Counted from the stretch's first letter, positions 43,301 to 53,565 are shown. The stretch is 64,000 bases of DNA from Isoperla grammatica (GCA_945910005.1 OX246741.1:41942232-42006231); one strand, 5' to 3'. Notes: a model not told the origin generated them from the sequence alone. Program-made: numbers and translations.

Positions 43301-43840
43301 TTGAGCATTGGGGTAATTGCTAAAGGAGATCATGCAAAAAACTGTGGAGAACCATGTAAGTTAGGCAGGTATTTCTACTTTCGTTGCGAAAAACGTACAA
43401 TTATTAAAAGTTATAATAATAAAAAAGTGAAAAGAGCACCTTGCAATTGTAAGGTCACGGCCAAAAAAGGGACTTTGTTTTTAAAAGCAAAGTTGAGCTC
43501 CGTGACAATTTGTAGGTTCGTTGCGTATTGGGTATTGTTACGGCCTCTACGAGAGCAATTTTTAGCCGGCGAACTAAAGATATCGCGAATGGCCGTAGTC
43601 GACTGGGCATCGTTTTGTCGCAAAACTGGGGGGCCAAAGGAAAAGCGCATATCGGCAGTAATTGGAAAATAGTGGAAATTGATGAAGCCAAGATCGGAAA
43701 ACGCAAGTATAATCGGGGTAGAATCATTGATGGCCAATAGATCTTTGGTGGATTTGAGAGGGGCTTAAAGAACGTGTTTGTTGTCGCAGTAAAAAATCGT
43801 AAGGAGACATTATTGTGGACTGTGCCATAAACAACAAACA
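43301..43840 (+). pseudogene. Merlin transposase pseudogene, copy 2
   Basis: Keeps the N-terminal zinc-binding CGEPC with YFYFRCEK, the VVDWASFCR block (followed by a small deletion that shifts frame), VEIDEAKIGKRKYNRGRI with the first catalytic Asp, and a TAG soon after. The second and third catalytic residues are not recognisable. Inactive. Confidence 0.75.
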
Positions 43841-43852
43841 TAACGACTGCAT

Positions 43853-44083
43853 AACCAAGCTATGAGCCATACAATGACTTCAAGGCCTATACGACCGTAT
43901 GATGTAATTTTTAACTCATCTTGACAATGTACATAAAATCTTGTATTGTGGTTATACAGCTAAGAAATGATATAAATGGAAAGTAGGACATTACGACATG
44001 GACAACACGGTGAAAACTCTTTTAAATAATTATTTCATACATTATAAGTGAATTTGTAATTGTATAAATATTATGTGTCCTAA

Positions 44084-44118
<35 letters not shown>

Positions 44119-44119
44119 A
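43853..44119 (+). mobile_element. ~267-bp insertion with AAAT tail
   Basis: Present in Merlin copy 2 and absent from copy 1 at 25682. It ends in eight or more AAAT units (44087-44118), indicating retrotransposition. No coding motif; family unknown. Confidence 0.55.
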
Positions 44120-45301
44120 GTCATATGACTCTCTGAGAGACAACAGCTGCTACACTCACTTTACTGTCTACCACAGAGAACAATTTGTTGAAAGGCACTT
44201 TGAATTATTAGTGACTGCCCAGCAAAGTCACTTTGATTGACAAGTGACTTTGCCCAGCTACCTGACATCCCTGCAAAAGTAAGGAAACTTATGTTATTGG
44301 GTTTGGTCATTGGGTCTGGTTGTTAAGTCTTGTTTATTTCAAAGGTGTTATTACAATATGGCCTACAATTATTTTAAAATGTGCACTTTTATAATTTTAA
44401 AAAGGTGTAATTTCCTTTTGCTAACTAAAAGTTGAAACAAAACACGCCCGCCCTATTTCTTTAACGTAATTGTGTTTAGGTTGGTACACCTGCTCATGAA
44501 AAGAACCAAAGCACTCTTGTTGCAGAGAGTCAGCATGACACAAATAGGCCTAGGCCTAGCCGTTGCGAAAATAACACATTAAAAGTGGTTTCATGAAGTA
44601 TCCACCGTTCAATATTGGAAAGATACAATGATAGGAACATTAACAGTGACTTCGTAGACATTTTATAAGTAGAAACAAAAACTCTGTCTTCCTTACAAAT
44701 ACCCTCACTAATTACAGACGTAAAAATTGGTGGCTAGATTCTCCTTTAAAAATAAATAAATACGTGTTTTACTATTTTCCTTAAAATGCGTTAAGAAAAG
44801 GGGTGGTGAAGTTTAGGATGTGAATATTTAATCTCTAAAATCGAAGACTTTCGAGACTTGAATAATATTGGTACATAAATTAACTTCTTTGAAAATAAAG
44901 AAACAAATATTGTACCATTTTTCAAACATCCAGTATGGTGGGCGAAAAAAGGGATGATTAAAAATGAGGATACCTAACTGAAAACCCAAGACTGTCGCAG
45001 CAGTGACAATTAGTATCTATATAAAACTTTAAAAACTAAGTAAAACACATGTTATATCATCTTCTGAAAATCGAGTTAATAAATGGGTGAGAAGCGGAAG
45101 GTGATTTTATTTTTATATTCCCATATCTAAAAAACCGATGACGGTTTACGTTACAGACTTAAAAATTGGTATCTTGAGTATTTCTTGGAATATAAGTCCT
45201 TTCCATAACGCTCGAAAAAGGCCTGGTCGGTATAAAATTTGGGTCAAAGGATGACATATATCAAATGAAAGCCACGTATTGGATAAATGTAAGTAATAAT
45301 A

Positions 45302-45400
45302 AATATGGTTCCTCAAGATTCGAACCAAGGGTCTTGTGATTCAACATATCCTATATTCCCTGTTCTCCCCATGCTTGCCAAAGATCCCGCATGTGCAAGT
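45302..45400 (-). mobile_element. tRNA-related SINE fragment
   Basis: On the minus strand GGTTCGAATC (45317-45326) matches a pol III B box. A related stretch lies at 55041-55110. The A box and tail are not clear. Confidence 0.4.
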
Positions 45401-45408
45401 TCACGTAT

Positions 45409-45590
45409 GTCGAGAGGGTGGTACGTCCCCAGTAAAACCTTGAGACAGCTGACCAGAACGTGGGTTCGAGTCCCGTACCAGGGTGGTAGGGAAAGAGTAG
45501 GTCGGCACGTGATCTCGCTTCATGACAATATAATATGTAATTGAATGAAATGAAATAAATGAAAAAATGAAATAAATGAAATAAATTCAC
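45409..45590 (+). mobile_element. tRNA-derived SINE
   Basis: B box GGTTCGAGTCC at 45463-45473 is set in a tRNA T-arm-like context (GTGGGTTCGAGTCCCGTACC). It is followed by a unique body and a tail of ATGAAATAAATGAAAT repeats (45541-45588). The A box is weak. Not related to the other SINE-like family. Confidence 0.55.
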
Positions 45591-45689
45591 ATTAAGAGTC
45601 TAGCCACAGTCACATAACTGATTTTCAGTGGGGGACTTAAATTTAAAGCGATTAAGCCAACCAGAATTAGATTAAGCCAGAATTAAAAA

Positions 45690-46042
45690 TACAAACATTA
45701 GAGAAATGCTTGGTGTTAAGAAACTAGGGGACAGAATGGGAAGGACAAGGCTGAGATGGTTTGGGGTTGGACACATGAAACGGATGGCGGAAGAAAAGAT
45801 ACCCGGGAGAATATATGAAAAAAAGATCGAAGGAAGAAGAAGATGGGGAAGACAAAGGAAGAAATGGAAAATAAAAGATTGCTGAAGACCTACAGACGAG
45901 AGGAGAGAACTCGGAGCAAGTAGAGAAAGTACGATTGTGGGAAGATTGGAAGAGGTAGAAAAATTTGGTTGTGAAACCCAAGCTGACCCTGCCAGAAGCA
46001 GGAAACGGCGATGGATACTGATGAGGATGAAGCCAACCCTGT
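45690..46042 (+). pseudogene. RTE-like LINE, RT C-terminus and 3' end
   Basis: The plus strand reads LRWFGVGHMKRMAEEKIPGR, then IEGRRRWGRQRKKWK and a stop, followed by continued similarity in the same frame. This is the distinctive C-terminal block of RTE-clade reverse transcriptases. 5'-truncated, no catalytic part. The scrap at 27912-28082 is the same family. Confidence 0.7.
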
Positions 46043-46082
46043 AGGCTCCGAACACCATCAGCGAGTGAGCGATAACCAACTA

Positions 46083-46370
46083 AAGGCCCACCCACATTGA
46101 AAATTAGGAGGAACAGTAACGTTAGAATTAAGGTTTTGGACACTCCCATTGGCTGATGAGAACCCAAGGTCATTGCTTACTGCGGCAGTAGCAGTAGCAC
46201 AGAAGTTTTCAAACGCCATACTTAGCGCCGTACCGTAATTCTGCAGTAAGAATGAACCAATCAGCGATGTGTATTCAAAATCACGTTAAGTTTTAATGTG
46301 GACAGCCATCAAAACGTTACGGTATGGTGTTAAGTTACGCTAATGTTAATTTTAAATGTGGATGAGCCTT
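46083..46370. mobile_element. 288-bp MITE, TA-flanked
   Basis: Termini AAGGCCCACCCACATTGAAA (left) and, on the complement of the right, AAGGCTCATCCACATTTAAA. Flanking TA at 46081-46082 and 46371-46372. Non-coding; superfamily uncertain (TA target). Confidence 0.75.
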
Positions 46371-46577
46371 TAGATAGATAATATGTAATTAATAAATAAG
46401 GGAATCATTTGTTGGACAGAGGGGGGAAGACCTGCGGACAAATGCCAGAAAGGGAGGCGATGTCAGGTAGAGTGCGCTGTGAGCGATCATACCCAGCTTG
46501 TCTTATTTCCGTTAGCAGTGCTCCAAATATTATCTCCCTTATACATTCTTTATAGTATAGTCGTCGTACAACATATC

Positions 46578-46706
46578 CGGTAATGCTTCCGTCCGGGTGG
46601 GTGAGCGGCAGCTAACAGCTAACCAGCAGCCGTGGCAAATTCAAATACCTGCTCGGGTTGGCCAAGACCGTCAACACGTCATTGATTGATGACGAAAGCA
46701 TTACCG
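46578..46706. repeat. 129-bp inverted-repeat element
   Basis: CGGTAATGCTTCCGTC at 46578-46593 pairs with the complement of GACGAAAGCATTACCG at 46691-46706. Could be a very small MITE; no target duplication is clear. Confidence 0.5.
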
Positions 46707-46761
46707 AAGTTGTTTTAAAATAACTATTGTTATTACAGATACATTTAGCAGTTAAAACTAA

Positions 46762-46978
46762 AGCCACATTTACATCCACTTAACGCTCGTAAATTAGAAT
46801 ACGCAAATTTCAAAACTTCGTCAAATTTATATGCTTTCTCCTCAGCTTGGCTTAGCGTGTTTAGCGTTAATTTGCTTAATTCCAATGTAGACGAAACCAT
46901 TTGATTTGTGTAGGCTCAACTTGTGGACGTACGCCACGTAAATTAATTTACGAGCGTTAAGTGGATGTAAACGGGGCT
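46762..46978. mobile_element. 217-bp MITE, PIF/Harbinger type, TSD TAA
   Basis: ~36-bp imperfect inverted repeats sharing TTTACATCCACTTAACGCTC. Flanked by TAA at 46759-46761 and 46979-46981. Confidence 0.8.
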
Positions 46979-47348
46979 TAAATATTAAAGCTGGTTTTAT
47001 ACAAAAGTCACAAGGTTAAGTTATAGTCGTATGGAATTGCAATAGACAAAAGGATTTGGAAAAAAGTGGCTAATTGCAAAATTGATTCAACTCTAAACAT
47101 TTTCTCTTCACGTCAAATGTCAACAGTTTGGAGACGCTTGTGTAGTTGAATTAAACTATGCGAAGTACCCTCAAAGGGGTGTTTTGAGGGCCGGGGTGAA
47201 GACGGGGTGAAGAAGAACCTGACGACTGGTGTTTTTACAGGTTTGAAAAGATGTTATTGCCTGTTCGAGGGGCGAAGGTGGTGACAACTAATTGTACTAC
47301 TGACTAATTACCAGCACGTTTTGGTGTTAAACCTCTAAAAACAACTAA

Positions 47349-47495
47349 GGACCGGTATTACAACGCCCGACTAAATAGTTAGCCCACCGCTAACTTATTT
47401 TTTCCATTGAAACCACGTTTTCGATTGGTGGTTGCCATGGAGAAAAGAAGTTAGCGGTGGTCCAAATATTTAGCCAGGCGTTATAATACCGGGCC
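47349..47495. mobile_element. 147-bp near-palindromic MITE, TSD TAA
   Basis: Left GGACCGGTATTACAACGCC and right complement GGCCCGGTATTATAACGCC; arms extend about 48 bp to an AAGTTAGCGGTGG core. TAA at 47346-47348 and 47496-47498. Confidence 0.85.
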
Positions 47496-47747
47496 TAAGG
47501 TTGTCAATGTCTGTTTTTTAATACTTGAAGGTGTATTTGTTCCGATTAACAACTGAATGGTTTATGTTAAGTTATTTATTCAATTTGAAGAATGTGTAAT
47601 TTATTTTTGGAGTGTAATTAATAAAATAAAACTAAATTTTATTAAATGACATCTTCTTCAAACTGAATGAATAAAAAACAAAAAACTTACTAACACACAA
47701 CAAACACGATAAACAGTGATAGTTGTAGACATTTTATTAAAAAACCT

Positions 47748-48057
47748 CTATAGGGTACGCACAACTGACGTAACAGCCGAACTACAACAATGGAATAAAT
47801 GAATTGAACTGGTGGACAAACAACAAGCTGTCAAAATAATATTTTTGCAAATAATGAGGTTAAACAATTGTTGTAACGATAGTGACTGCTCGCCAGTTAA
47901 AATTTATGTTCAGTAATGGAAAGCAACTTTTTGAAAGTTTGTAAACGTTCTGAACGTTTGTTTTTTTCCAACTTCAGATTTTTTTGACAGCTTGTTTGTC
48001 CATCGGTTCAATTCATTTGTTTCATTGTTGTGTTTTGGTATTGTGCGTACCCTATAG
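47748..48057. mobile_element. 310-bp MITE with CTATAGGGTACGCACAA termini
   Basis: CTATAGGGTACGCACAA at 47748-47764 is the exact complement of the right end 48041-48057. Subterminal inverted similarity continues inward (TGAATTGAAC...GGACAAAC). The target duplication is unresolved because the ends are symmetric (TA or TATA). Confidence 0.8.
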
Positions 48058-48101
48058 TTGGTATTGGAAGGACACAGATTTTTATACTTGCGCTAGGCCT
48101 A

Positions 48102-50166
48102 CCAACGCGCTACTGTAAACACGAAGCGCGTACAGCAGCTAACGCGGCGACCCAAACGCGTAACTGTTAATACAACGATAGCGACGCGCGTATAGCAGCT
48201 AACGCGTCGCCCTCAACGCGCGTCTGTAAACACAACGATAGCGACGCACGTATAGCAGCTAACGCGCCGCCCCCAACGCGCGTCTGTAAACACAACGATA
48301 GCGACGCGCGTATAGCAGCTAACGCGTCGCCCCCAATGCACTACTGTAAACACAACGATAGCGACGCGCGTACAGCAGCTAACGCGTCGGCCTCAACGCA
48401 CTACTGTAAACACAACGATAGCGACGCGCGTATAGCAGCTAACGCGTCGCCCTCAACGCGCGTCTGTAAACACAACGATAGCGACGCGCGTATAGCAGCT
48501 AACGCGTCGCCCCCAACGCGCGTCTGTAAACACAACGATAGCGACGCGCGTATAGCAGCAAACGCGTCGCCCCCAACGCACTGCTGTAAACACAACGATA
48601 GCGACGCGCGTATAGCAGCTAACGCGTCGCCCCCAACGCGCGTCTGTAAACACAACGATAGCGACGCGCGTATAGCAGCTAACGCGTTGCCCCCAACGCG
48701 CGTCTGTAAACACAACGATAGCGACGCGCGTATAGCAGCTAACGCGGCGCCCCCAACGCACTATTGTAAACACAACGATAGCGACGCGCGTATAGCAGCT
48801 AACGCCTCGCCCCCAACGCACTACTGTAAACACAACGATAGCGACGCGCGTATAGCAGCTAACGCGTCGCCCCCAACGCGCGTCTGTAAACACAACGATA
48901 GCGACGCGCGTATAGCAGCTAACGCGGCGCCCCCAACGCACTATTGTAAACACAACGATAGCGACGCGCGTATAGCAGCTAACGCCTCGCCCCCAACGCA
49001 CTACTGTAAACACAACGATAGCGACGCGCGTATAGCAGCTAACGCGTCGCCCCCAATGCGCGTCTGTAAACACAACGATAGCGACGCGCGTATAGCAGCT
49101 AACGCGTCGCCCCCAACGCACTGCTGTAAACACAACGATAGTGACGCGCGTATAGCAGCTAACGCGTCGCCCCCAACGCACTGCTGTAAACACAACGATA
49201 GCGACGTGCGTATAGCAGCTAACGCGTCGCCCCCCCCCCCCCCGCGTTACTGTAAACACAACGATAGCGACGCGCGTATAGCAGCTAACGCGTCGCCCCC
49301 AACGCGCTTTTGTAAACACAACGATAGCGCTGCGCGTATAGCAGCTAACGCGTCGCCCCCAACTCGCGTCTGTAAACACAACGATAGCGACGCGCGTATA
49401 GCAGCTAACGCGTCGCCCCTAACGCGCGTCTGTAAACACAACGATAGCGACGCGCGTATAGCAGCTAACGTGGCGCCCCAAACGCGCTCCTGTAAACACT
49501 TTACGATAGCGACGCGCGTATAGCAGCCAACGCGTCGCCCCTAACGCGCGTCTGTTAACACAACGATAGCGACGCGCGTATAGCAGCTAACGCGGCGCCC
49601 CAAACGCGCTCCTGAAAACAATTTTCGATAGCGACGCGCGAATAGCAGCTAACGCGTCGCCCTTAACGCGCTACTGTAAACACAACGATAGCGACGCGCG
49701 TACAGCAACTAACGCGTCGCCCCCCACGCTTTACAGTAAACACAACGATAGCGACGCGCGTATAGCAGCTAACGCATCGCCCCCAACGCGCTACTGTTAA
49801 CACAACGATAGCGACGCGCGTACAGCAGCTAACGCGTCGCCCCTCACGCGTTACTGTAAACACAACGATAGCGACGCGCGTACAGCAGCTAACGCGTCGC
49901 CCCCCACGCGTTACTGTAAACACAACGATAGCGACGCGCGTACAGCAGCTAACGCGTCGCACCCAACGCGCGACTGTAAACACAACGATAGCGACGCGCG
50001 TACAGCAGCTAACGCGTCGCACCCAACGCGCTACTGTAAACACAACGATAGCGACGCGCGTATAGCAGCTAACGCGTCGCCCCCAACGCGCGTCTGTCAA
50101 CACAACGATAGCGACGTGCGTATAGCAGCTAACGCGTTGCCCCCAACGCTTTGCAGTAAAGAATTA
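48102..50166. repeat. 60-bp minisatellite array, hairpin-forming units
   Basis: About 34 tandem 60-bp units with consensus parts CTGTAAACACAACGATAGC, GACGCGCGTATAGCAGC and TAACGCGTCGCCCCCAACG. Most units contain GCGACGCG and CGCGTCGC separated by 14 bases, an 8-bp stem hairpin. Units vary chiefly at the last bases before CTGTAAACAC (CGT, CTA, CTG) and in stem bases. Because 60 is a multiple of three, long frames appear on both strands; these are not genes. A few units at 49230-49640 deviate in length. Confidence 0.95.
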
Positions 50167-50357
50167 CACAGATGTCGCTCACAGTCAATGAAATAGTGGG
50201 TAATTGTACGGTATCGCTGATCGCGTTTCTTACTCACTTTTTTTTGTATTCCTTGGGGTACAGCAGCTAACGCGTTGCCCCCAACGCTCTGCAGTAAAGA
50301 ATTACACAGATGTCGCTCACAGTCAATGAAATAGACGGTATCGCTGATCGCGTTTCT
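50130..50357. repeat. two larger units closing the minisatellite
   Basis: A segment starting AACGCGTTGCCCCCAACGCT and containing AATTACACAGATGTCGCTCAC occurs at about 50130-50262 and 50267-50357. The first copy continues uninterrupted through GCGTTTCTTACTCAC; the second is cut at the same place by the next MITE. Confidence 0.75.
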
Positions 50358-50360
50358 TAA

Positions 50361-51139
50361 GGCCGATCCACAATTGAAATAAGGGTTGAAATAAGAATCC
50401 GTGAAATAGTGAAATAACAAGCAGCTGGTTCACAACAGTTTCGTAGTACCCTATTTCAACATAGGAGAGCGTTTCAATCGAGCACTGATCCACCGGATCT
50501 GACGCCATAGTCACGGCCTACTCCAAACCTATAGCAGGCCGTGGCCAAATGGGGCTTTGCACTGCGACCTTTTTCCACTCGCAGCGCCAGCACCGACAAA
50601 CAACGAGCTGTCAAAATAATAAAATTGCAACATTATAAAGAAAACGAGGTATGGCGATAGTAGCTGCTCACCAGTTAAAACGTTTAATGATGGGCAACCA
50701 AGTTGTGGAAGTTTTGTATGTTTCTTGTTTGTTTTGAAGATTTGTTTTCAAAATCAGAATATTTTATTGTTTGACAGCTTGATGTTTATCCATCGATTCA
50801 TTTCATTTGTTTCATTGTTGTAAAGCAAGCTAACAAGAAGCCTACGACGACGACATTAACAACAACCACAACAACAACAACAACAACCACAACAAACACA
50901 ACAACAACAATGACAATATCCGGTTCGACTGGAGAAGGCCTTCTCTTCTCGAGCTCTGATTGGTTCGTCATAAGAAGTTGAAATAAGGTTGAAATAAGAA
51001 ATGGAATTGAATCTTTCTTATGACTATTTCAATCCACTGTGACAATTGTGAACCACAGCATTGATATTGCATGTTTCAATTCGCTTAAACCTTATTGCTA
51101 TTTCACTATTTCAACTCTTATTTCAATTGTGAATCCGCC
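50361..51139. mobile_element. 779-bp MITE inserted in the satellite edge
   Basis: Termini GGCCGATCCACAATTGAAAT and, on the complement, GGCGGATTCACAATTGAAAT; flanked by TTAA (50357-50360 and 51140-51143), so the TSD is TTAA or a shorter part of it. The unoccupied homologous site at 50216-50250 confirms the insertion. The interior (50594-50820) resembles the interior of the MITE at 47748-48057. Confidence 0.85.
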
Positions 51140-51594
51140 TTAACTTTTTTTGTATTCCTTTGCGAGATTGATCATGTGCGTAGTACATAATTGTTATTTC
51201 ATGATTTATCTGTAAGCTACATGTGATTTTCTACCCATATAGGCCTACTATCTTCTTACAAATACAATATTAAATTATGATTTTGAAGTTGCATCGATTT
51301 GACAACACAATAACGTTAAATATGGCAATATGGCGGGCGTTCAATGGCGCAGCTGTTCGGAGCACACAGGAAGTGTGATCTACCAACATACATGAAAAAA
51401 CCCTAAATCTTATTTGTTCTTATTTGTGTATCCGTTGCGCTCCAGGTTCGAACAGTCCATTTGTCAATCATCCCAGTGCAGTCATGTCGTGTGAGGGCGA
51501 GTGCAACATTACTTTCATTAGGCCTAAGTTTATTAAATAGGGAACACGCGTATGAAAATTTTAATCAATTTTTAAATACCTTGTCTCTCATTTA
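51140..51594. other. no recognised gene
   Basis: The first ~20 bases resume the satellite-edge sequence interrupted by the MITE. The rest is AT-rich unique-looking sequence. Confidence 0.4.
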
Positions 51595-52318
51595 GGGCCG
51601 GTTTCACCAGCATTGACTTTTGTCAAGTTCAGCTTGAACCTGAATGTTACCAATTTGACAAAAATAATAACTTGTACCTATTTAATTTCTCACATATCTC
51701 GCATTTTTGTTGTTTTGTATACTTAAGTATTGTCACTGCATGTTTATTGTTTACAGAGAGATGGAAATAATTTCTCACAATGCCACTTATTGCCTTTTGT
51801 AATACCATGGAGTTTAAAATAATTCATGTAAAGATTGGTATACATGTTTGTTTACTCATGGTACAGATGTATTTTGATGTAAAAATGATTAAACAAAAAC
51901 TGCAAATGCATTGTTGGATAGAACCCTCGATGCCCACCGTTCAGATTTGTGATGATAATCTCCAAAGCAGTTCTGTCACTGCCTTCTGTACGTACTATGC
52001 CCAAGCAGAGTACAAGTTATCCAGTAGGCAATGGCTAAACAATTGACTGTACATATCTTTGACATTAATTGCCAATCTGAGAAAATCTTTTTTTAATATC
52101 CTTCATATTTGCATTAACAGGATACAATTGCATGCAAATGGGATTTAAATGTGTATCTTGTTTCACATCATTACTGAAACTATCTGTAAATCGACGTATA
52201 AAGCAACACATTATCAATAAAACATTTCACTCTTCATGCAGTGGATTTTTAAGTTCAAAGTTGGTGTTAGTGTCGTTCAACTGAACTTGGCCAAAGTTGA
52301 TCTTGGTGAAACCGGCCC
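51595..52318. mobile_element. 724-bp MITE, PIF/Harbinger type, TSD TTA
   Basis: Left GGGCCGGTTTCACCAGCATT and right complement GGGCCGGTTTCACCAAGATC, with similarity continuing through CAAGTTCAG. TTA at 51592-51594 and 52319-52321. A short frame at 51780-52046 has no recognised family. Confidence 0.85.
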
Positions 52319-52719
52319 TTAATAATTTTGTGTCTTTGAACTTTGGAAAACGGATCAGTCTATGCCTCAAAATAATTGGTTTAGTAACGATAAATAAAAG
52401 GGCGCGAAAAACGAGCCGCCACCATGTTGATGGGATTTGACGTCATGGTTTTGTTCTTTGTACGCTCACCGCCTCAGCGATTGGTCTGTTACGCCACGTC
52501 TACACAATCATTGCGTCACAGTCACCTGTACGCGTTTCGGATCCCCGAGTTTAGACTTCAATAAATGCGACCACATTAAACCTATCTAAAAATTTCTTTT
52601 TTACTTGGGACTTGCATAAATATACTTTTTGTATCTAATACTATTAAACTAAGTGTTTGGTTTAACAAAAAAAATCGTACGCGTGTTGCCTATTGTGTGG
52701 TGATGACGAATCTTTATGA
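52319..52719 (+). other. 5' region of Merlin gene
   Basis: Contains GAGCCGCCACCATG and scattered AT-rich sequence but no confirmed Merlin TIR. The codons just before 52717 (GDDESL, then TGA, then KWLENHG) align with the N-terminus of the other Merlin copies, suggesting a premature stop at 52717-52719 or an upstream exon join. Confidence 0.4.
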
Positions 52720-53565
52720 AAGTGGCTGGAGAATCATGGCGTGATTACGAGACAACTTCAATGCAAAATATGCAACAAACCATTAACCTATAACAAGAAA
52801 ACCGGAATGTTGTCCTGTTTGAAGATCGTCGTCGGCAACAAGAGATGCCAATTTAGGACCTCTGTGAGAAAAGGGACATGGTTTAGTGAGTCAAAGTTAT
52901 CCATCGAAGTAATTTGTGAGATTACGGCGGTGTGGGTGTACTTAAGACCTCCGAGGCAGAACTTTTTAAACCAAGAGTTGAATTTGTCTAATACAACTGT
53001 GGTTGATTGGTCGTCTTTCTGTAGGGAAGTTTGTGTGAAATGGTGCGTGGGCGTAAGGGAGAAAATTTGGGGCCCTGGTGTGGTCGTAGAAATTGACGAG
53101 GCCAATATTGGGCGGCAGAAATATAATCGAGGCCGTATAAGTGATGGCAACTGGATGTTTGGTGGCATTGAAAGGAATTCGAATAAATTGTTCATTGTTG
53201 GGGTCGGTGACAGGACCAAGGAGACATTGTTAGCCATTATTAAAAGGTGGGTTTTGCCAGGGACTACCATCATGTCCGATTGTTGGTGGGCATATGATTG
53301 TCTGAAAGACGAGGGATTTGTCCACCTTACGGTAAACCATTCGGTGAACTTTATAGACCCAGACACTGGGGCTCACACCCAGAATATTGAGAGGGTCTGG
53401 CGCGAAGTCAGAGCTAATGTTCCACGATATAGGCGAAAGGAAAAGCACTACGACGGGTACCTTTGCGAATTTCTTTGGAATAGGGCATTTCCAAAACATT
53501 CTGAGAGAATGCATCAATTTTTCAAAATGTTGAAAAATTATACAAGCCGGGATCTGAAACAGTAG
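52720..53565 (+). CDS. Merlin (IS1016-like) transposase, largely open
   Basis: 282 open codons; no clear ATG, and the frame begins after an in-frame TGA at 52717. Counting from the GTG at 52741: zinc-binding CKIC (C8, C11) with C26 and C36; RKGTWFSESKLS; VVDWSSFCREVC; EIDEANIGRQKYNRGR with catalytic D119; MSDCWWAYD with D180; NHSVNFIDPDTGAHTQNIE with E217. All three DDE residues and their spacing (36 residues D-E) are intact, unlike the other two copies. A +1 frame after the stop (53566-53645) encodes an acidic tail (PEESDSEESSDASQSQW), so a one-base slip near 53540 may have shortened the C-terminus. The role is cut-and-paste transposition of Merlin elements and possibly of related MITEs. Confidence 0.85.
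   Translation, partial: KWLENHGVITRQLQCKICNKPLTYNKKTGMLSCLKIVVGNKRCQFRTSVRKGTWFSESKLSIEVICEITAVWVYLRPPRQNFLNQELNLSNTTVVDWSSFCREVCVKWCVGVREKIWGPGVVVEIDEANIGRQKYNRGRISDGNWMFGGIERNSNKLFIVGVGDRTKETLLAIIKRWVLPGTTIMSDCWWAYDCLKDEGFVHLTVNHSVNFIDPDTGAHTQNIERVWREVRANVPRYRRKEKHYDGYLCEFLWNRAFPKHSERMHQFFKMLKNYTSRDLKQ

Larger units (their letters stand above)
42887..44705 (+). mobile_element. Merlin DNA transposon, copy 2, decayed
   Basis: The same TIRs as copy 1 (GTATTTGTTAGGAAGACAG at left, complement at right). The transposase pseudogene is in pieces at 43301-43672, 43660-43840 and about 44120-44200. A ~267-bp segment (43853-44119) ending in an AAAT repeat tail interrupts it; copy 1 lacks that insert, so it is a LINE/SINE-like insertion of unknown family. 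Confidence 0.75.
42245..45175. repeat. TGAC-microsatellite / 130-bp-repeat element, copy 2
   Basis: Collinear with 23470-26740 of copy 1 but without the Harbinger derivative. Microsatellite at 42356-42449, repeat units at 42590-42880 and 44710-45175. The right end lacks the last ~350 bp seen in copy 1. Confidence 0.65.

Noticed and set aside
45311..45480. functional tRNA genes at the B-box-like sites
   Set aside because: Neither site has a full cloverleaf or a good A box; tails and copies point to SINEs.
48336..49523. 395-codon plus-strand ORF and a 308-codon minus-strand ORF
   Set aside because: Both are by-products of the 60-bp satellite: a repeat length divisible by three with no stop codon stays open on both strands.
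48102..50166. CRISPR-like array (regular repeats)
   Set aside because: No unique spacers; whole 60-bp units are repeated and the context is eukaryotic.
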